Assembly: GCA_018433885.1 (NCBI GenBank) | Contig: JAHDQK010000033.1 | Coordinates: forward strand, 1 to 64,000 | Origin: Candidatus Cloacimonadota bacterium | GTDB taxonomy: Bacteria; Cloacimonadota; Cloacimonadia; Cloacimonadales; Cloacimonadaceae | Length of the DNA stretch: 64,000 bases | Reading direction: 5' to 3' | In this document: one piece after another, positions 1 through 10,093 of the stretch | Layout of the letters: the number at the start of each line of letters is the position of its first letter | How positions within the stretch are numbered: position 1 is the first letter of the stretch | The notes under the pieces: model-generated | Databases searched by the model: none | Told to the model about the DNA's origin: nothing | The model's input: the letters and a program-made list of their open reading frames with translations, nothing else | Position numbers and translations under genes: made by a program

Positions 1-147
1 ACCACTGGAATGAGATTGGAAAGAATGCAATTGGTCGCTTGGCCTAACATAGAATGTGAGAAACGAGGACTATAAGATGTTCTCAAATAACCTGAGAAAC
101 AATGAGTTGGAATTTACACCAACATTTGGGACTTAACACGCTGGGAA

Positions 148-1200
148 GTGATTCCCTATGGTTTATGCTGCGATGGTGATATTCGTGGTGAACTAGTGTA
201 TCTGGAGAATCTCGATGCTCTTGCCCATCGTTTGGGAGCATACGACGATAAGATAGTGCTCTATTACCATTCATCGCGTCCGGTCTTTGAACTGCTGGAA
301 AGCGCAAGATTAAAAGCCTTGATAAATGTATCCACACCTCACAAGAAAGCTGGAGTGCGGGCTCTAAGACAAAATCAGGATTCACCTATTCCGCAGATGA
401 CAATCAGTTATCAAGACGCAGAAGAACTGATGGATATCTGCGGGAAGGAGATCACGATCTCTATCAGACAAAATATGGAAGAGCGTAAGGCCAGAAACAT
501 TGTAGCAGAAATACCGGGAACCGGACATGATAACAGCCTTACTATGTTGGTGGGACATTACGATAGCGTAGCCCGCAGCCACGGATCGTGCGATAATGCA
601 GCGGGATCTGTATGCTTGCTTCAGGCGGCAGAATACTTCAGCAAAAATCCGCCCAAGAGAGATCTCCGCATCGTATGGTTTTCGGGAGAAGAGATGGGAC
701 TTCTGGGTAGCACAGCATACATGGAACTCCACAAAGAGGAACTTCTTGCCCGGTTGCGCTTGGTAATCAACATAGATCTGGCTGGAGAAGTAATCGGTAG
801 GAACGTTCTGATGGTGTTGGGCACCAAGGAGTTGATGGGATATGCTTCTGGTTTGCTTAGGGAAGAGGGCATCTTCTTCCAGGAAGTACTAAACATCTAT
901 AGCAGCGATTGTATGCCTTTCGCCACCTACGAGATACCTTCGCTGAACATCGCCCGATTGGGAGGCAAAGCTCTGTTCTATATCCATACCGAAGACGATC
1001 AGGCTAAGTACTGCAACCAGGAAGGGATTGATGTGGTGGCAGAAGCAGGAATAACCCTTCTGAGAAGAATCCTGAATGCGGAATTCTATCCCGTCAACAA
1101 AGCTATCGACGACAGCCTCCGGGAGAAGATCGAGAAGTATATGTACAACAGCACATTAGGCAAACCAGAGATGCATTGGCGGGAATCCTACAAGAAGTAG
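148..1200 (+). CDS. M28-family zinc aminopeptidase, 5' end uncertain
   Basis: Probable metallo-exopeptidase of the M28 family. The catalytic core is complete: GHYDSV (first metal His), the bridging Asp in CDNAAG, the GEEMGLLGS acid pair, INIDLAG, and a late His in YIHTEDD. The part before the core looks like the inserted PA-type region of the family. The frame opens with GTG at 148, but GGGAA touches that codon, so it is not a convincing start. Family members usually have roughly 80 more residues in front. All three plus frames carry stops between 45 and 147, so the gene may be frameshifted or truncated. The peptidase assignment is firm; the start and intactness are not. Confidence 0.65.
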   Translation: MIPYGLCCDGDIRGELVYLENLDALAHRLGAYDDKIVLYYHSSRPVFELLESARLKALINVSTPHKKAGVRALRQNQDSPIPQMTISYQDAEELMDICGKEITISIRQNMEERKARNIVAEIPGTGHDNSLTMLVGHYDSVARSHGSCDNAAGSVCLLQAAEYFSKNPPKRDLRIVWFSGEEMGLLGSTAYMELHKEELLARLRLVINIDLAGEVIGRNVLMVLGTKELMGYASGLLREEGIFFQEVLNIYSSDCMPFATYEIPSLNIARLGGKALFYIHTEDDQAKYCNQEGIDVVAEAGITLLRRILNAEFYPVNKAIDDSLREKIEKYMYNSTLGKPEMHWRESYKK

Positions 1201-1210
1201 CAAGAGTTAG

Positions 1211-1327
1211 CGTCCCAGTAAGATTGTTGGCTTGTGCAATAACCCTCAGCGACGTGCCTATCTGTATGAGGATGCAGATGATCTGCCGTTCAATCGCGAT
1301 AGCATCAGATTTGTATTGACATTATAG
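1211..1327 (+). pseudogene. Possible orphan carboxy-terminal coding remnant
   Basis: An open frame of 38 codons runs from just after a stop at 1208 to a TAG at 1325. Its composition looks like protein and it ends in alternating hydrophobics (DSIRFVLTL), as seen at the end of outer-membrane barrels. It has no ATG and no ribosome-binding site. It could be the relic of an exported protein gene or a chance open frame. This stretch (1201-1372) holds nothing else I recognise. Confidence 0.25.
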
Positions 1328-1372
1328 TGCAGTCCTAAACATTTGTGCTAACCAAATGTGCGGGAGAATCGA

Positions 1373-2470
1373 ATGCCTAAATATCTGATACTAATAGTGC
1401 TTCTATTGTGTGGCATGATGCTCTGTGCGGATGAATTGGACGACAAAGTGCGTCAACTTCAGCAACTACAGAGTCAGCTCGAGACTGCCGAACGTAAAGC
1501 TAAGCAAACGGCAGACAAGAGGAAACAAACGGACAGCGAGATTCAACGCACTTCTTCGTTGAAACGCATTACAGATCAAAATGTGAAGAAATATCGATCT
1601 GAAGAGCGGGTGGTGCGGGATTCCCTGAGCGAGGTTCAACGCAGGCTGGTAACCGCAGAAGAGCGCATTGATGGCTTGCACGACGCTCAAAATGCCGAGC
1701 TGAACATGCTTCTCCGGGTGGATCGAAGCTACTCTCCCCGCCGTATCTCGCATCGAGATCACCGGTATCTGCAAAGCCTGATGGTTCAACACAAACGTGA
1801 TGTGGATATTATCAGTGGATACCGGGCGGCACTGATGCAATCCCAGGAAATCCACAACGCGGAAGCCGCGCGCATCAAACGTGATCTTCAAAAAGAGAGC
1901 AGTCAAGCCCGAAGATACAGCAATCAAATCAGTAAACTAAATAATGAAAAGAAAAAGCTGAGTAAAGAAGAACAGGCTTTGCAACAGAATATTGCCAAAC
2001 TAAAGAAAGATGCTAAAGAACTGGAAAGCCTGATCAACAGATTGATAGCGGATAGCGGTAGGGAATTGCCCTCCTACGAGTTTACGCAGATAAAAATTGC
2101 ATGGCCAGTTAAAGGCAAGATTATCCGCAAGTTTGGTCAGGAAACAAAAAGCTACAACACTAGCGTAGTGAGCAACGGGATCGATATAGCAGTGCGAGAA
2201 GGCACAAACGTGGTGGCTGTGGATGATGGCGAGGTAATATTTTCGGATCGTTATGGTGGACAGGGCAAGCTGATCATTATCGACCATAAAAATGGCTATT
2301 TTAGTCTCTATGGATACAACAGCGACCTTTTGGTAAGCCGAAACGCCACTGTAAAGAGGGGTCAAGTGATAGCCCGAAGTGGAGTCACAGGTTCGGCGGC
2401 GGAACCTTCCCTGCATTTTGAATTGCGCAAGGACGGCAAGGCGATCAATCCGGTGCCATACTTCGAATGA
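1373..2470 (+). CDS. EnvC-like murein hydrolase activator (degenerate M23/LytM)
   Basis: Exported cell-wall protein of 365 aa. It has a signal peptide (about residues 1-19), a long coiled coil rich in K/E/Q (about 20-240) and a carboxy-terminal LytM/M23 fold. The zinc ligands are missing: SNGID stands where HxxxD is expected, SLYGYN replaces the YxHL histidine, and PSLHFEL keeps one His of HxH. E. coli EnvC shows the same pattern, including the YGYN motif, and activates amidases rather than cutting peptidoglycan itself. A role in cell separation is therefore inferred. ATG 1373 has GGGAG seven bases upstream and is preferred over the GTG at 1358. Confidence 0.85.
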   Translation: MPKYLILIVLLLCGMMLCADELDDKVRQLQQLQSQLETAERKAKQTADKRKQTDSEIQRTSSLKRITDQNVKKYRSEERVVRDSLSEVQRRLVTAEERIDGLHDAQNAELNMLLRVDRSYSPRRISHRDHRYLQSLMVQHKRDVDIISGYRAALMQSQEIHNAEAARIKRDLQKESSQARRYSNQISKLNNEKKKLSKEEQALQQNIAKLKKDAKELESLINRLIADSGRELPSYEFTQIKIAWPVKGKIIRKFGQETKSYNTSVVSNGIDIAVREGTNVVAVDDGEVIFSDRYGGQGKLIIIDHKNGYFSLYGYNSDLLVSRNATVKRGQVIARSGVTGSAAEPSLHFELRKDGKAINPVPYFE

Positions 2471-2518
2471 GATCACTAATACTGAAATGCAAGATATACC
2501 AATGGATAAGGACTTTGA

Positions 2519-3634
2519 ATGTTAAAAATTAAAAATCCCTCCGACAAGAAGCTGATCAAGATACTGAAGAAAGAGCCGTTTACAAATTCCACTATCATGC
2601 ACTATACAGGCAATATGTGGGGTATCGGCTGTCGGCTTTCTTCTCTGGAGTCTGTAGAGCGCATTAATCGGTTGAAACAGCGCAGCAAGGGGGGGATGAT
2701 CGTGTTGGTTCCGGATCTGGCATGGTTCGAATCCTGGCAGATCGAAGTCCCAGAACGCGTTCAATCATTGATGCAACAGTATTTCCCGGGGAACCTGAGT
2801 ATTGCTTTCACGCTTGAAGATCCTCGCTTTGAACATGTTGCCGTGAATGGTAAAGTGGCATTTAGAGTTCCTACAGACCCGTTACTGAGGTATTTTATCG
2901 ATCTTCTGGGAGAGCCACTTATCTCCACCAGTATAAATATTTCCAGCTTGCCTGCAGAAAATGATCCGGTGAGGCTGGAAAAGATGTTTGGATCTTGGTT
3001 CGATGTGGCACTATTTCCTCCCGCTAAAGCTCTCAGCGAGGGCGATAATCCATCGACTCTGGTGGAATATGTGGCAAAAAGCGAAGGTTCCTTGGAGGAG
3101 CTGAAATGTCTGCGAGAAGGGTCCATTCCATTTTACCAGATCAAGCAGTCATTTTCTTTGCCCGTGGTAATGTTTGTATGTACAGCCAATATATGCCGTA
3201 GCCCCATTGCCGAAAAGCTATTCGCGCGTAAAATCAAAGAACAGCAATTGCGGCTTACTACAGATAGCAGTGGGCTGTTGGAAGGTGGGCACATGATCTC
3301 CCTATCCTCCATGCAACTACTAATGGAACAAGGAATATTGGATGCTCAGGAACATGTCTCGAAGAAGATAAGTCCGGATATGGTGTCCGGTAGCTGGCTA
3401 ATCCTCACCATGGAGGAGCGTCAGCGCGACTTCCTGAGAGAAGCCTATCCGGATGCTACCCGCAAGATATTCACCTTGAATGAGATAGCTGGATTTGCGG
3501 GAGATATTACAGATCCCTATGGAAGTGAGCTGGAATTTTATAGAGAGACCTACAAAATCATCGAGGAGCGTTTGGATATCCTGATCCAGCGCATCCGCAA
3601 CAACGATATTAATAACAATACCAAGGATGAATAA
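2519..3634 (+). CDS. Fusion: TsaC/Sua5 (YrdC) domain + low-molecular-weight tyrosine phosphatase
   Basis: Two-domain protein of 371 aa. Residues 1-210 align by eye with the YrdC/Sua5/TsaC family, which makes threonylcarbamoyl-AMP for the t6A modification of t[23 protein letters not shown] and STSINISS match conserved blocks, but the usual amino-terminal PTDT block reads MHYTGNM. Residues 216-371 are a low-molecular-weight protein tyrosine phosphatase: the P-loop CTANICRS fits C-x5-R-S, and the general-acid loop is DPYG. Bacillus keeps the two functions as neighbouring genes (ywlC, ywlE); here they are one chain. ATG 2519 follows AAGGA. The stop overlaps the purL start by one base (TAATG). Confidence 0.88.
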   Translation: MLKIKNPSDKKLIKILKKEPFTNSTIMHYTGNMWGIGCRLSSLESVERINRLKQRSKGGMIVLVPDLAWFESWQIEVPERVQSLMQQYFPGNLSIAFTLEDPRFEHVAVNGKVAFRVPTDPLLRYFIDLLGEPLISTSINISSLPAENDPVRLEKMFGSWFDVALFPPAKALSEGDNPSTLVEYVAKSEGSLEELKCLREGSIPFYQIKQSFSLPVVMFVCTANICRSPIAEKLFARKIKEQQLRLTTDSSGLLEGGHMISLSSMQLLMEQGILDAQEHVSKKISPDMVSGSWLILTMEERQRDFLREAYPDATRKIFTLNEIAGFAGDITDPYGSELEFYRETYKIIEERLDILIQRIRNNDINNNTKDE

Positions 3635-5838
3635 TGAGCCCGATTACAGATACTATTATCGCCGAACACGGCATTTCTCCGGATGAGTACGATTACATCC
3701 TGAAGATCTTGGGACGCGAGCCAAATCTAGTAGAGCTTGGCATCTTCAGCGTGATGTGGAGCGAACATGCCAGCTACAAGAACTCCATCCTGCAGCTCAA
3801 GACCCTACCTAAAGAAGGTAGCATGATGCTTGCCAAAGCCGGCGAAGAAAACGCTGGCGTGGTAGATATCGGAGACGATCTGGCAATAAGTTTCAAGATT
3901 GAGAGCCACAATCACCCTTCCGCTCTGGAGCCTTATCATGGTGCAGCAACAGGCGTTGGCGGTATCCTAAGAGATATCTTCACCATGGGAGCGAGGCCTA
4001 TTGCCGCACTCAACTCATTGCGGTTTGGAAACCCCGATAATCCTCAAGTAAAGCACCTTTTGGCAGAGGTTGTGCATGGGATAGCCGATTATGGTAATTG
4101 CTTTGGTGTTCCCACTGTGGGCGGCGAAATCTATTTTGAAGATAGCTACGAAGGAAATCCCTTGGTGAATGCAATGGCAATAGGTCTTTTGCGCCACACC
4201 AATCTGGCAAAATCTGCCGCCGCGGGAGTGGGTAATGCCGTTATCATCGTAGGAGCCAAGACCGGCAGAGACGGTATCCATGGGGCTACATTCGCTTCCA
4301 TCGAACTCACAGAAGAAAGCGAAGAAAAGCGCACGGCGGTGCAAGTGGGAGACCCCTTCTACGAAAAGCTGCTGCTGGAAGCTACTCTAGAGATCATCAA
4401 CGCTGGTCTGGTGGTGGGGATTCAGGATATGGGTGCAGCTGGCTTGACCTGTAGTAGTAGCGAGATGGCGGGCAAGGGAGAAGTAGGAATCGAGATCGAT
4501 GTGAGCAAGGTACCTCAGCGTGAAACCGGGATGAGTACTTATGAGATCATGCTTTCAGAATCCCAGGAGCGCATGCTGGTGATCGTGGAACCCCAAAACA
4601 TTGAACGGGTATTGGCGATCTTCCAAAAGTGGGATCTGGATGCTGTACAGATAGGCATCATCACAGATGACAAAAAGTTACGAGTGTTGAACAACGGGAG
4701 TTTGGAAGCGGAGATCCCCGCCGAATATCTGGTATTGGGTGGCAAAGCCCCTGTTTACAAAAGGGACAGCCAGCGCCCGGATTATCTGGATGAACTACAA
4801 GGCATGGATCTAAGCCTGCTCAACCATCCAGTTGATTTCAACGAAGTGCTGATCAAGTTACTCAAAAGCCCCAATATTGCCTCTAAGAGAAAGGTATTCT
4901 GTCAATATGACCACATGGTAGGAATCGGAACCACCATCGAACCTGGTAGTGACGCCGCCGTGATCCGCATCGGAGGATCAGATAAAGCCATCGCTGCTGC
5001 CACAGATTGTAATGGTCGTTATTGCTACCTGAATCCTTATGAAGGAGCAAAAGCAGCGGTTGCAGAAGCAGCCCGTAATGTAGCTTGCAGTGGGGCAACA
5101 CCGATTGCCATTACAAATTGTCTGAACTTCGGAAATCCACATAAACCAGAAGTTTATTATGGATTCAGCGAATGTATCAGGGGCATGAAAGACGCGTGTC
5201 TAGCCTTTGAAACTCCCGTTACCGGCGGTAATGTTAGCTTTTACAACGAAAATCCCGATGGCGCGATCTATCCCACCCCGGTGATCGGTATGCTGGGTGT
5301 GATGCAGGACTTTCGAAAAGCATGCACTCAGTATTTTAAACACGCTGGAGACCAAGTATATCTTTTAGGAACCAGAAGCAAAAATCTCGGTGGTAGTGAG
5401 TATCTGAAAGTAATCCACAACATCGTGGGCGGAGATATCACCCCAGTGGATCTGGTGGCAGAAAAAGCTCTGCAGGATTGTATTCTGGAACTGATCAACT
5501 CTGATATCGTAAATAGTGCTCACGATCTCAGCGATGGTGGACTGGCAGTAGCTCTGGCAGAATGCTGTTTCCACCCACAGAGGAGTTTTGGGCTGAAAGC
5601 GGAATTCGTAATAGAGCAAGACGAAGCTACGGCTTATTTCGGCGAGAGCGGAGCAAACATCATCGTATCCCTGAATCCTGCTTCTGCAAGTGATTTGGAA
5701 GCAGTAACCGCAAAGCATGGAATAGAATGTACAAAAATCGGTGTTGTAACCGAGAGCGAGGCTTTTATAATCAACGAAGCCATTGCAAATTGTGTGTTGA
5801 CCCTGAGAGAAGCATTTGAACAGGGCCTTGATATCTAG
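3634..5838 (+). CDS. purL: Phosphoribosylformylglycinamidine synthase, PurL subunit
   Basis: ATP-dependent step of purine synthesis converting FGAR to FGAM. At 734 aa it is the small-type PurL that works with PurQ and PurS. Recognisable blocks are [16 protein letters not shown] near the start, [25 protein letters not shown], the [16 protein letters not shown] motif, and the second half-repeat with FGNP and [15 protein letters not shown]. Neither purQ nor purS is in the window. Translation is coupled to the fusion gene upstream by the one-base overlap; an AAGGA lies ten bases before the ATG. Confidence 0.97.
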   Translation: MSPITDTIIAEHGISPDEYDYILKILGREPNLVELGIFSVMWSEHASYKNSILQLKTLPKEGSMMLAKAGEENAGVVDIGDDLAISFKIESHNHPSALEPYHGAATGVGGILRDIFTMGARPIAALNSLRFGNPDNPQVKHLLAEVVHGIADYGNCFGVPTVGGEIYFEDSYEGNPLVNAMAIGLLRHTNLAKSAAAGVGNAVIIVGAKTGRDGIHGATFASIELTEESEEKRTAVQVGDPFYEKLLLEATLEIINAGLVVGIQDMGAAGLTCSSSEMAGKGEVGIEIDVSKVPQRETGMSTYEIMLSESQERMLVIVEPQNIERVLAIFQKWDLDAVQIGIITDDKKLRVLNNGSLEAEIPAEYLVLGGKAPVYKRDSQRPDYLDELQGMDLSLLNHPVDFNEVLIKLLKSPNIASKRKVFCQYDHMVGIGTTIEPGSDAAVIRIGGSDKAIAAATDCNGRYCYLNPYEGAKAAVAEAARNVACSGATPIAITNCLNFGNPHKPEVYYGFSECIRGMKDACLAFETPVTGGNVSFYNENPDGAIYPTPVIGMLGVMQDFRKACTQYFKHAGDQVYLLGTRSKNLGGSEYLKVIHNIVGGDITPVDLVAEKALQDCILELINSDIVNSAHDLSDGGLAVALAECCFHPQRSFGLKAEFVIEQDEATAYFGESGANIIVSLNPASASDLEAVTAKHGIECTKIGVVTESEAFIINEAIANCVLTLREAFEQGLDI

Positions 5839-5854
5839 AAAATTGGAGTTTTAA

Positions 5855-6430
5855 ATGCGTATGAACTTCTTCTTTGGAAACATCTTCTGGGGGATATTGC
5901 TGGTACTTTGGGGAGCTTCATTGATCCTGAAGACCTTCAATATCAATATGCCTTTGGCAAAGATCTTTTTGGCAGTCATCATCATCCTGTTTGGAGTCAA
6001 ACTTCTGCTCGGTACAGGATCCAAGTCCTTCGTTCGGGGTTCCAAGGACAAAGACAGTTACTACAGAATCAACAATAGCGGTGAATATACTATCGTCTTT
6101 GGCAGCGGGACAATTGACTTAAGAGACATCCAGGAAAACGCTAAAGACATCGAAATCACGGTCGTCTTCGGCAATGCCACCGTGCTATTGCCGCGTCACC
6201 TTCATTTTGATATCGAACCGACTAGTGTGTTTGGTTCCACGATTTTGCCCGACAAGAGCCAATATGGTTTTGGGGTAAATCGATACAATACCAAAGGTGA
6301 TGGTCGCGCCATCCACATCGAGTCGAACGCGGTATTCGGGCGCATGGAGTATATCTTCGAGGACGTTAACCCGGCAATGGATCCCAGCCAGGAAGCGACT
6401 GACACTACCAATACCAGATCTGATTTTTAG
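5855..6430 (+). CDS. LiaF-like membrane protein
   Basis: 191 aa. Two or more short membrane segments (about residues 7-50: NIFWGILLVLWGASLIL and IFLAVIIILFGVKLLL) precede a soluble beta-rich part with repeated VFG motifs (VFGSGTIDL, VVFGNATVLLP, VFGSTILPD, AVFGRMEY). This matches the LiaF transmembrane region plus the cell-wall-active antibiotic response domain. LiaF modulates an envelope-stress two-component system in Firmicutes, but no kinase or regulator of that kind is adjacent, so the role here is open. It sits 16 bases after purL and runs into the patatin gene. Confidence 0.75.
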   Translation: MRMNFFFGNIFWGILLVLWGASLILKTFNINMPLAKIFLAVIIILFGVKLLLGTGSKSFVRGSKDKDSYYRINNSGEYTIVFGSGTIDLRDIQENAKDIEITVVFGNATVLLPRHLHFDIEPTSVFGSTILPDKSQYGFGVNRYNTKGDGRAIHIESNAVFGRMEYIFEDVNPAMDPSQEATDTTNTRSDF

Positions 6431-6437
6431 GGTTTTT

Positions 6438-8594
6438 TTGAAACGACTTCTTCTGATCTTGATCCTAGTAACGACGCTATCCAGTGGATTTGCGAAGGGC
6501 TTGGGTTATGCCTTTTCGGGAGGCGGTGCGCGAGGATTTGCTCACATCGGGATCCTGAAAGTTCTGGAAGAAGAAGGTCTTAAGCCGGATTACATCTCCG
6601 GAACCAGTATCGGCGCCGTTATCGGCGCTTTTTACTCTATGGGCTATACCGCAGCGGAGGTTGAAAGCCTGGCATTGGCTTTCAACTGGAATTCTCTCTT
6701 GCAGGATGGCATCCAGCGCAGGGATCTGTATGTAGGTCAGAAGCGGTGGGCTCCCTTTGGGAACATTATTCTGGAGCTGGATGAAGGCTGGAGCCCCCAA
6801 TTGCCATCCAGCTTGTATCGTGCTAACAACCTGAACCTGGAACTGTTCAGGGTATATGCTCCCGCTTCAAATTATCGAAATTTTCGGGATCTGCCCATCC
6901 CCTTCACTTGTGTAGCCACCAATTTGCTGACAGGTGAGGCGGAAGTGTTTCAGCACGGTTCTCTGATGCAAGCGGTACGTGCCAGTCTATCAGTACCCAG
7001 CTTGATGTTGCCGTTCGAAATCGAAGATCAGCTTTACATAGATGGCGGGATATCCAGAAACCTCCCGATAACAGAACTCAGGGAATTGGGGGCGGAACAG
7101 ATAATCGGGTTTAAAGTAAATTCGTCCCTAAGAACTTCCGATGATCTCGGAAGCCTGATCGATGTGCTGGATCAAACCATCAATATCGGTATGACGCGCA
7201 ATCTCAGTTTGGAACTGGTGGATTGCGATTTGTTGTTGGAGCCGGATTTGTTGGATTACACATCTCAGGATTTCAAGTATGTAAAGGAAATTATCGAGAT
7301 TGGTGAACGCTATGCCAGGGAACACATTGGTAGCATCAGGGATTTTGTGCAAAGATCTCAAGCTCAAGAGCATATTGATTTGCCCAGATTCCACGAAGAT
7401 GTGAAGTATGATATCGTGAAACTGGATGTAGTAGGAAACAACCGGATAAGTTATGCGAAGATCAAAGAATACCTGGGCATGGAAATCCCCGGGTATTATA
7501 GTGTGGAGGACATTTACAATGCGGCTCGCAGAGCGCTAAACTCTCAATACTTCAACGTCCTGTATCCCGAGCTTGAACCTTTGGGAAATTCCGGTTTTGT
7601 ACTCCGTGTTCATCTGAAAGAGCGACAACCCAAGATTCTGGCGCTGAACAATGCGTACAACGACGAAGTAAAGCTCACCGCCAGTGCTATCCTGAGTATC
7701 GATAACCAGCTTCTGAAAAACTCACGGTTGTTAGCACAGATCGTGCTGGGCGGGAAAAACGAGCTTAATGTAGATTACGTAAAAAACTTCGGCGAGTTTT
7801 GGGGGATCTATTATCGCATCTTTAGTTACGCAAACGAGAAGACAATCTATGCTTATAACGCCGATCATCACCAAGTAAACAGCAGCAAATCCCTGGAATG
7901 GGGTGCGACCTCCGGGATTGGGCTTTTTACCAGCCACAACATAATCTCCGAAGCATTCGTCTATTACAGCAATACCAGTATTTACCGGGGGATATCCGAA
8001 TCTGATATGCCATCCAGATTCTATTCTGTCTCGGGATTTGGCGCGAAATTGTATTACGAAAGCTTGGATGATTATAGCTTCCCCAAACGGGGAGTGATGG
8101 CAAACATGAAGCTAAACTTTGCCCGAGATGAGGATTACTCGGATTTCATCTACAGCAGTCTGCGGGGGAAGTATGAAGCCCATGTTCCTATAGTGCATAA
8201 TCTTAGCGTCATCCTTGGGATGCAGATTGGAACCTATTTTGACGTGAACGAAGGGCAGGAATTCGATCCCTTCGCGATAGGGGGGATGGATGGGTTCAAA
8301 GGTTACTCCCGCTACGAGATAAACGCCCCTCACTATCGGGTGATGCAGTTTGGCATCAGCTCTACTTTGGGAAAACTGATGAATGTGCAACTTGGAGTTC
8401 AGGGATTGACCTACGATGATAATGAGTTCATCGGTAACCGCATCAGCGACGAATTCTGTTACTATTTAGGTGTGGGCATGAAGGCGTTCACATTACCTAT
8501 TCGTGCGCAAATAGCTCTCAACGAACGCAATGAGATAAACACCATGTTTTCTATCGGTAACGATTGGGATATCTTCCACTTTTCCCGCAAATGA
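6438..8594 (+). CDS. Patatin-like phospholipase with POTRA and outer-membrane barrel (PlpD type)
   Basis: Outer-membrane lipolytic protein of about 718 aa. After a signal peptide the patatin domain has SGGGARG (oxyanion hole, about residue 26), GTSIG (nucleophile Ser, about 55) and DGG (catalytic Asp, about 201). A POTRA-like segment follows (about 320-390, KLDVVGNNRIS), then a D15/BamA-type beta-barrel to the end. This is the order found in type Vd secretion proteins such as PlpD. The open frame runs back to 6297 inside the LiaF-like gene, but the signal peptide implies a start near TTG 6438. No ATG is available there, so the exact start is uncertain. Confidence 0.85.
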   Translation: MKRLLLILILVTTLSSGFAKGLGYAFSGGGARGFAHIGILKVLEEEGLKPDYISGTSIGAVIGAFYSMGYTAAEVESLALAFNWNSLLQDGIQRRDLYVGQKRWAPFGNIILELDEGWSPQLPSSLYRANNLNLELFRVYAPASNYRNFRDLPIPFTCVATNLLTGEAEVFQHGSLMQAVRASLSVPSLMLPFEIEDQLYIDGGISRNLPITELRELGAEQIIGFKVNSSLRTSDDLGSLIDVLDQTINIGMTRNLSLELVDCDLLLEPDLLDYTSQDFKYVKEIIEIGERYAREHIGSIRDFVQRSQAQEHIDLPRFHEDVKYDIVKLDVVGNNRISYAKIKEYLGMEIPGYYSVEDIYNAARRALNSQYFNVLYPELEPLGNSGFVLRVHLKERQPKILALNNAYNDEVKLTASAILSIDNQLLKNSRLLAQIVLGGKNELNVDYVKNFGEFWGIYYRIFSYANEKTIYAYNADHHQVNSSKSLEWGATSGIGLFTSHNIISEAFVYYSNTSIYRGISESDMPSRFYSVSGFGAKLYYESLDDYSFPKRGVMANMKLNFARDEDYSDFIYSSLRGKYEAHVPIVHNLSVILGMQIGTYFDVNEGQEFDPFAIGGMDGFKGYSRYEINAPHYRVMQFGISSTLGKLMNVQLGVQGLTYDDNEFIGNRISDEFCYYLGVGMKAFTLPIRAQIALNERNEINTMFSIGNDWDIFHFSRK

Positions 8595-8715
8595 TAGATG
8601 CCGGAAGGTGGTTATCCCCGTTGCTACATTAAGATAAAATGTCACAATTAAACGTTCCATCGTATGTACTACAGGCAAGAATCCTGGGTAGGCTTGATCA
8701 GCTTCAAGAAATTCA

Positions 8716-8743
8716 TTGACTACATTTCAGCATTTGCAATAAT
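8716..8743 (+). promoter_or_regulatory. Putative promoter of the ABC binding-protein gene
   Basis: TTGACT (8716-8721), a 16-base spacer and AATAAT (8738-8743), 62 bases before the ATG at 8805. It lies in the 210-bp gap after the patatin gene. No clear terminator is visible in that gap. Confidence 0.5.
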
Positions 8744-8804
8744 TGAAAAAAGAGTATAAACGGCTGTGTGGCAAACATCAGCAAGATAGTTTATAGGAGT
8801 TAAT

Positions 8805-10082
8805 ATGCGTCGCTTAGTGATCGCTTTGATCATTTTCAGCCTGCTTTTGGGCGCTTGTGGTAAAACACTTACATCGTCCAAGACCAAGGTGACCTTCTGG
8901 CATGGGCTCAGTGGGCCTTTGGGTGATACGTTGAATGAGATGATACGCGAGTTCAACCGGAATCACGATGATATTGAGGTAGTTGCAAATCCGATCAGCA
9001 GTTACACCGCGTTGTCTCAGAAGTTGATGGCATCGATCCAAGCTGGCAAACAGCCTGATATTGCGCAGGTATTTGAAAGCTGGGCTACCAAGTATATTGA
9101 ATCCGGAGTATTGGCTTCTCTAGACGATCTGATAGCTCAAGATCCTGATTTTGGCGAAGAGCAATTGGCGGACATATATCCTGTTTTCCGGGAGTCCAAT
9201 ACCTTCAATGGAACGTTATACTCTTTCCCCTTCAATAAAAGCGTACGGGCATATTTCTATAACAAGGATGAGTTCTATAGAAATGGGTTGGATCCCAACT
9301 ACTTTCCCAAAACCTGGCAAGAGTTTCGCGACTATGCCATGAAGCTAACCCGGGATAGCGATCAGGACGGGAAGATGGATCGTTTTGGCACAAATTTCAA
9401 CGTGAATGAATGGCAGTTTATCAACCTCTTGCACCAGGCTGGGGGAACCCTTATTGATGAAGAGGGAAACCCCACCTTGAATAGTCCGGAAGGCGTGGAA
9501 GCTCTTACTTATATTACCGATATGATGTTCAAGGATAAAAGCGTGTATCTGGTTCGCGAATACGAGGGGCAGAATGATTTTTTGGCAGGCATAGCCGCAA
9601 TGTATGAAGGCTCCAGCGTATCCATTACCCATATGCGTCAACAACCGATCAATTTCAACATAGGTTACGCGCCGCTTCCCACATATCGCACGGATCGAAG
9701 CGCTGTATCCGGTGCCAACATCGTGGTCTTTAAATCCGGAGACGCAAAACGTGAACGAGCGGCGTGGGAATTCATCAAATGGTTTACCGATACCGAGCAA
9801 ACTGCCCGCTGGAGTGTAGCGACCAGTTATATGCCGGTGCGAAAAAGCGCGATGAACAGCGAAGTTATCATGAGTTTCCTAGAAAAAAATCCACAATTCA
9901 GTGGCATTTATGCACAGCTTGAGAACGCTGTTTACGAGCCTCAAACCGGGGCTTGGTTCAAGGCAAGACCGGAGCTAAAGGGTTATCTTGAAAAGGCGAT
10001 GCGCAATCAGGTTACCCCACAGGAAGCCTTGGATGGTGCTTCAAATAAATTCCGAGAACTGATTCTTGAGGAAACCCGTTAA
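8805..10082 (+). CDS. Extracellular solute-binding lipoprotein (family 1, UgpB/MalE-like)
   Basis: 425 aa. A lipobox signal peptide (LLLGAC, Cys about residue 18) predicts anchoring to a membrane. The mature part has the family-1 carbohydrate-binding signature: VTFWHGLSGP near the amino end, then the PDIAQVFESW and WEFIKWFTDTEQTARWS regions. The expected role is to bind a sugar or glycerol-phosphate-type ligand for an ABC importer. No permease or ATPase genes are next to it, so the partner is elsewhere. GGAG precedes ATG 8805 by a good distance. Confidence 0.9.
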   Translation: MRRLVIALIIFSLLLGACGKTLTSSKTKVTFWHGLSGPLGDTLNEMIREFNRNHDDIEVVANPISSYTALSQKLMASIQAGKQPDIAQVFESWATKYIESGVLASLDDLIAQDPDFGEEQLADIYPVFRESNTFNGTLYSFPFNKSVRAYFYNKDEFYRNGLDPNYFPKTWQEFRDYAMKLTRDSDQDGKMDRFGTNFNVNEWQFINLLHQAGGTLIDEEGNPTLNSPEGVEALTYITDMMFKDKSVYLVREYEGQNDFLAGIAAMYEGSSVSITHMRQQPINFNIGYAPLPTYRTDRSAVSGANIVVFKSGDAKRERAAWEFIKWFTDTEQTARWSVATSYMPVRKSAMNSEVIMSFLEKNPQFSGIYAQLENAVYEPQTGAWFKARPELKGYLEKAMRNQVTPQEALDGASNKFRELILEETR

Positions 10083-10093
10083 GTTTTTTTCCC

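Noticed and set aside
6297-6437. Longer start of the patatin protein
   Set aside because: This part overlaps the LiaF-like gene, is low in hydrophobic residues and would bury the signal peptide.
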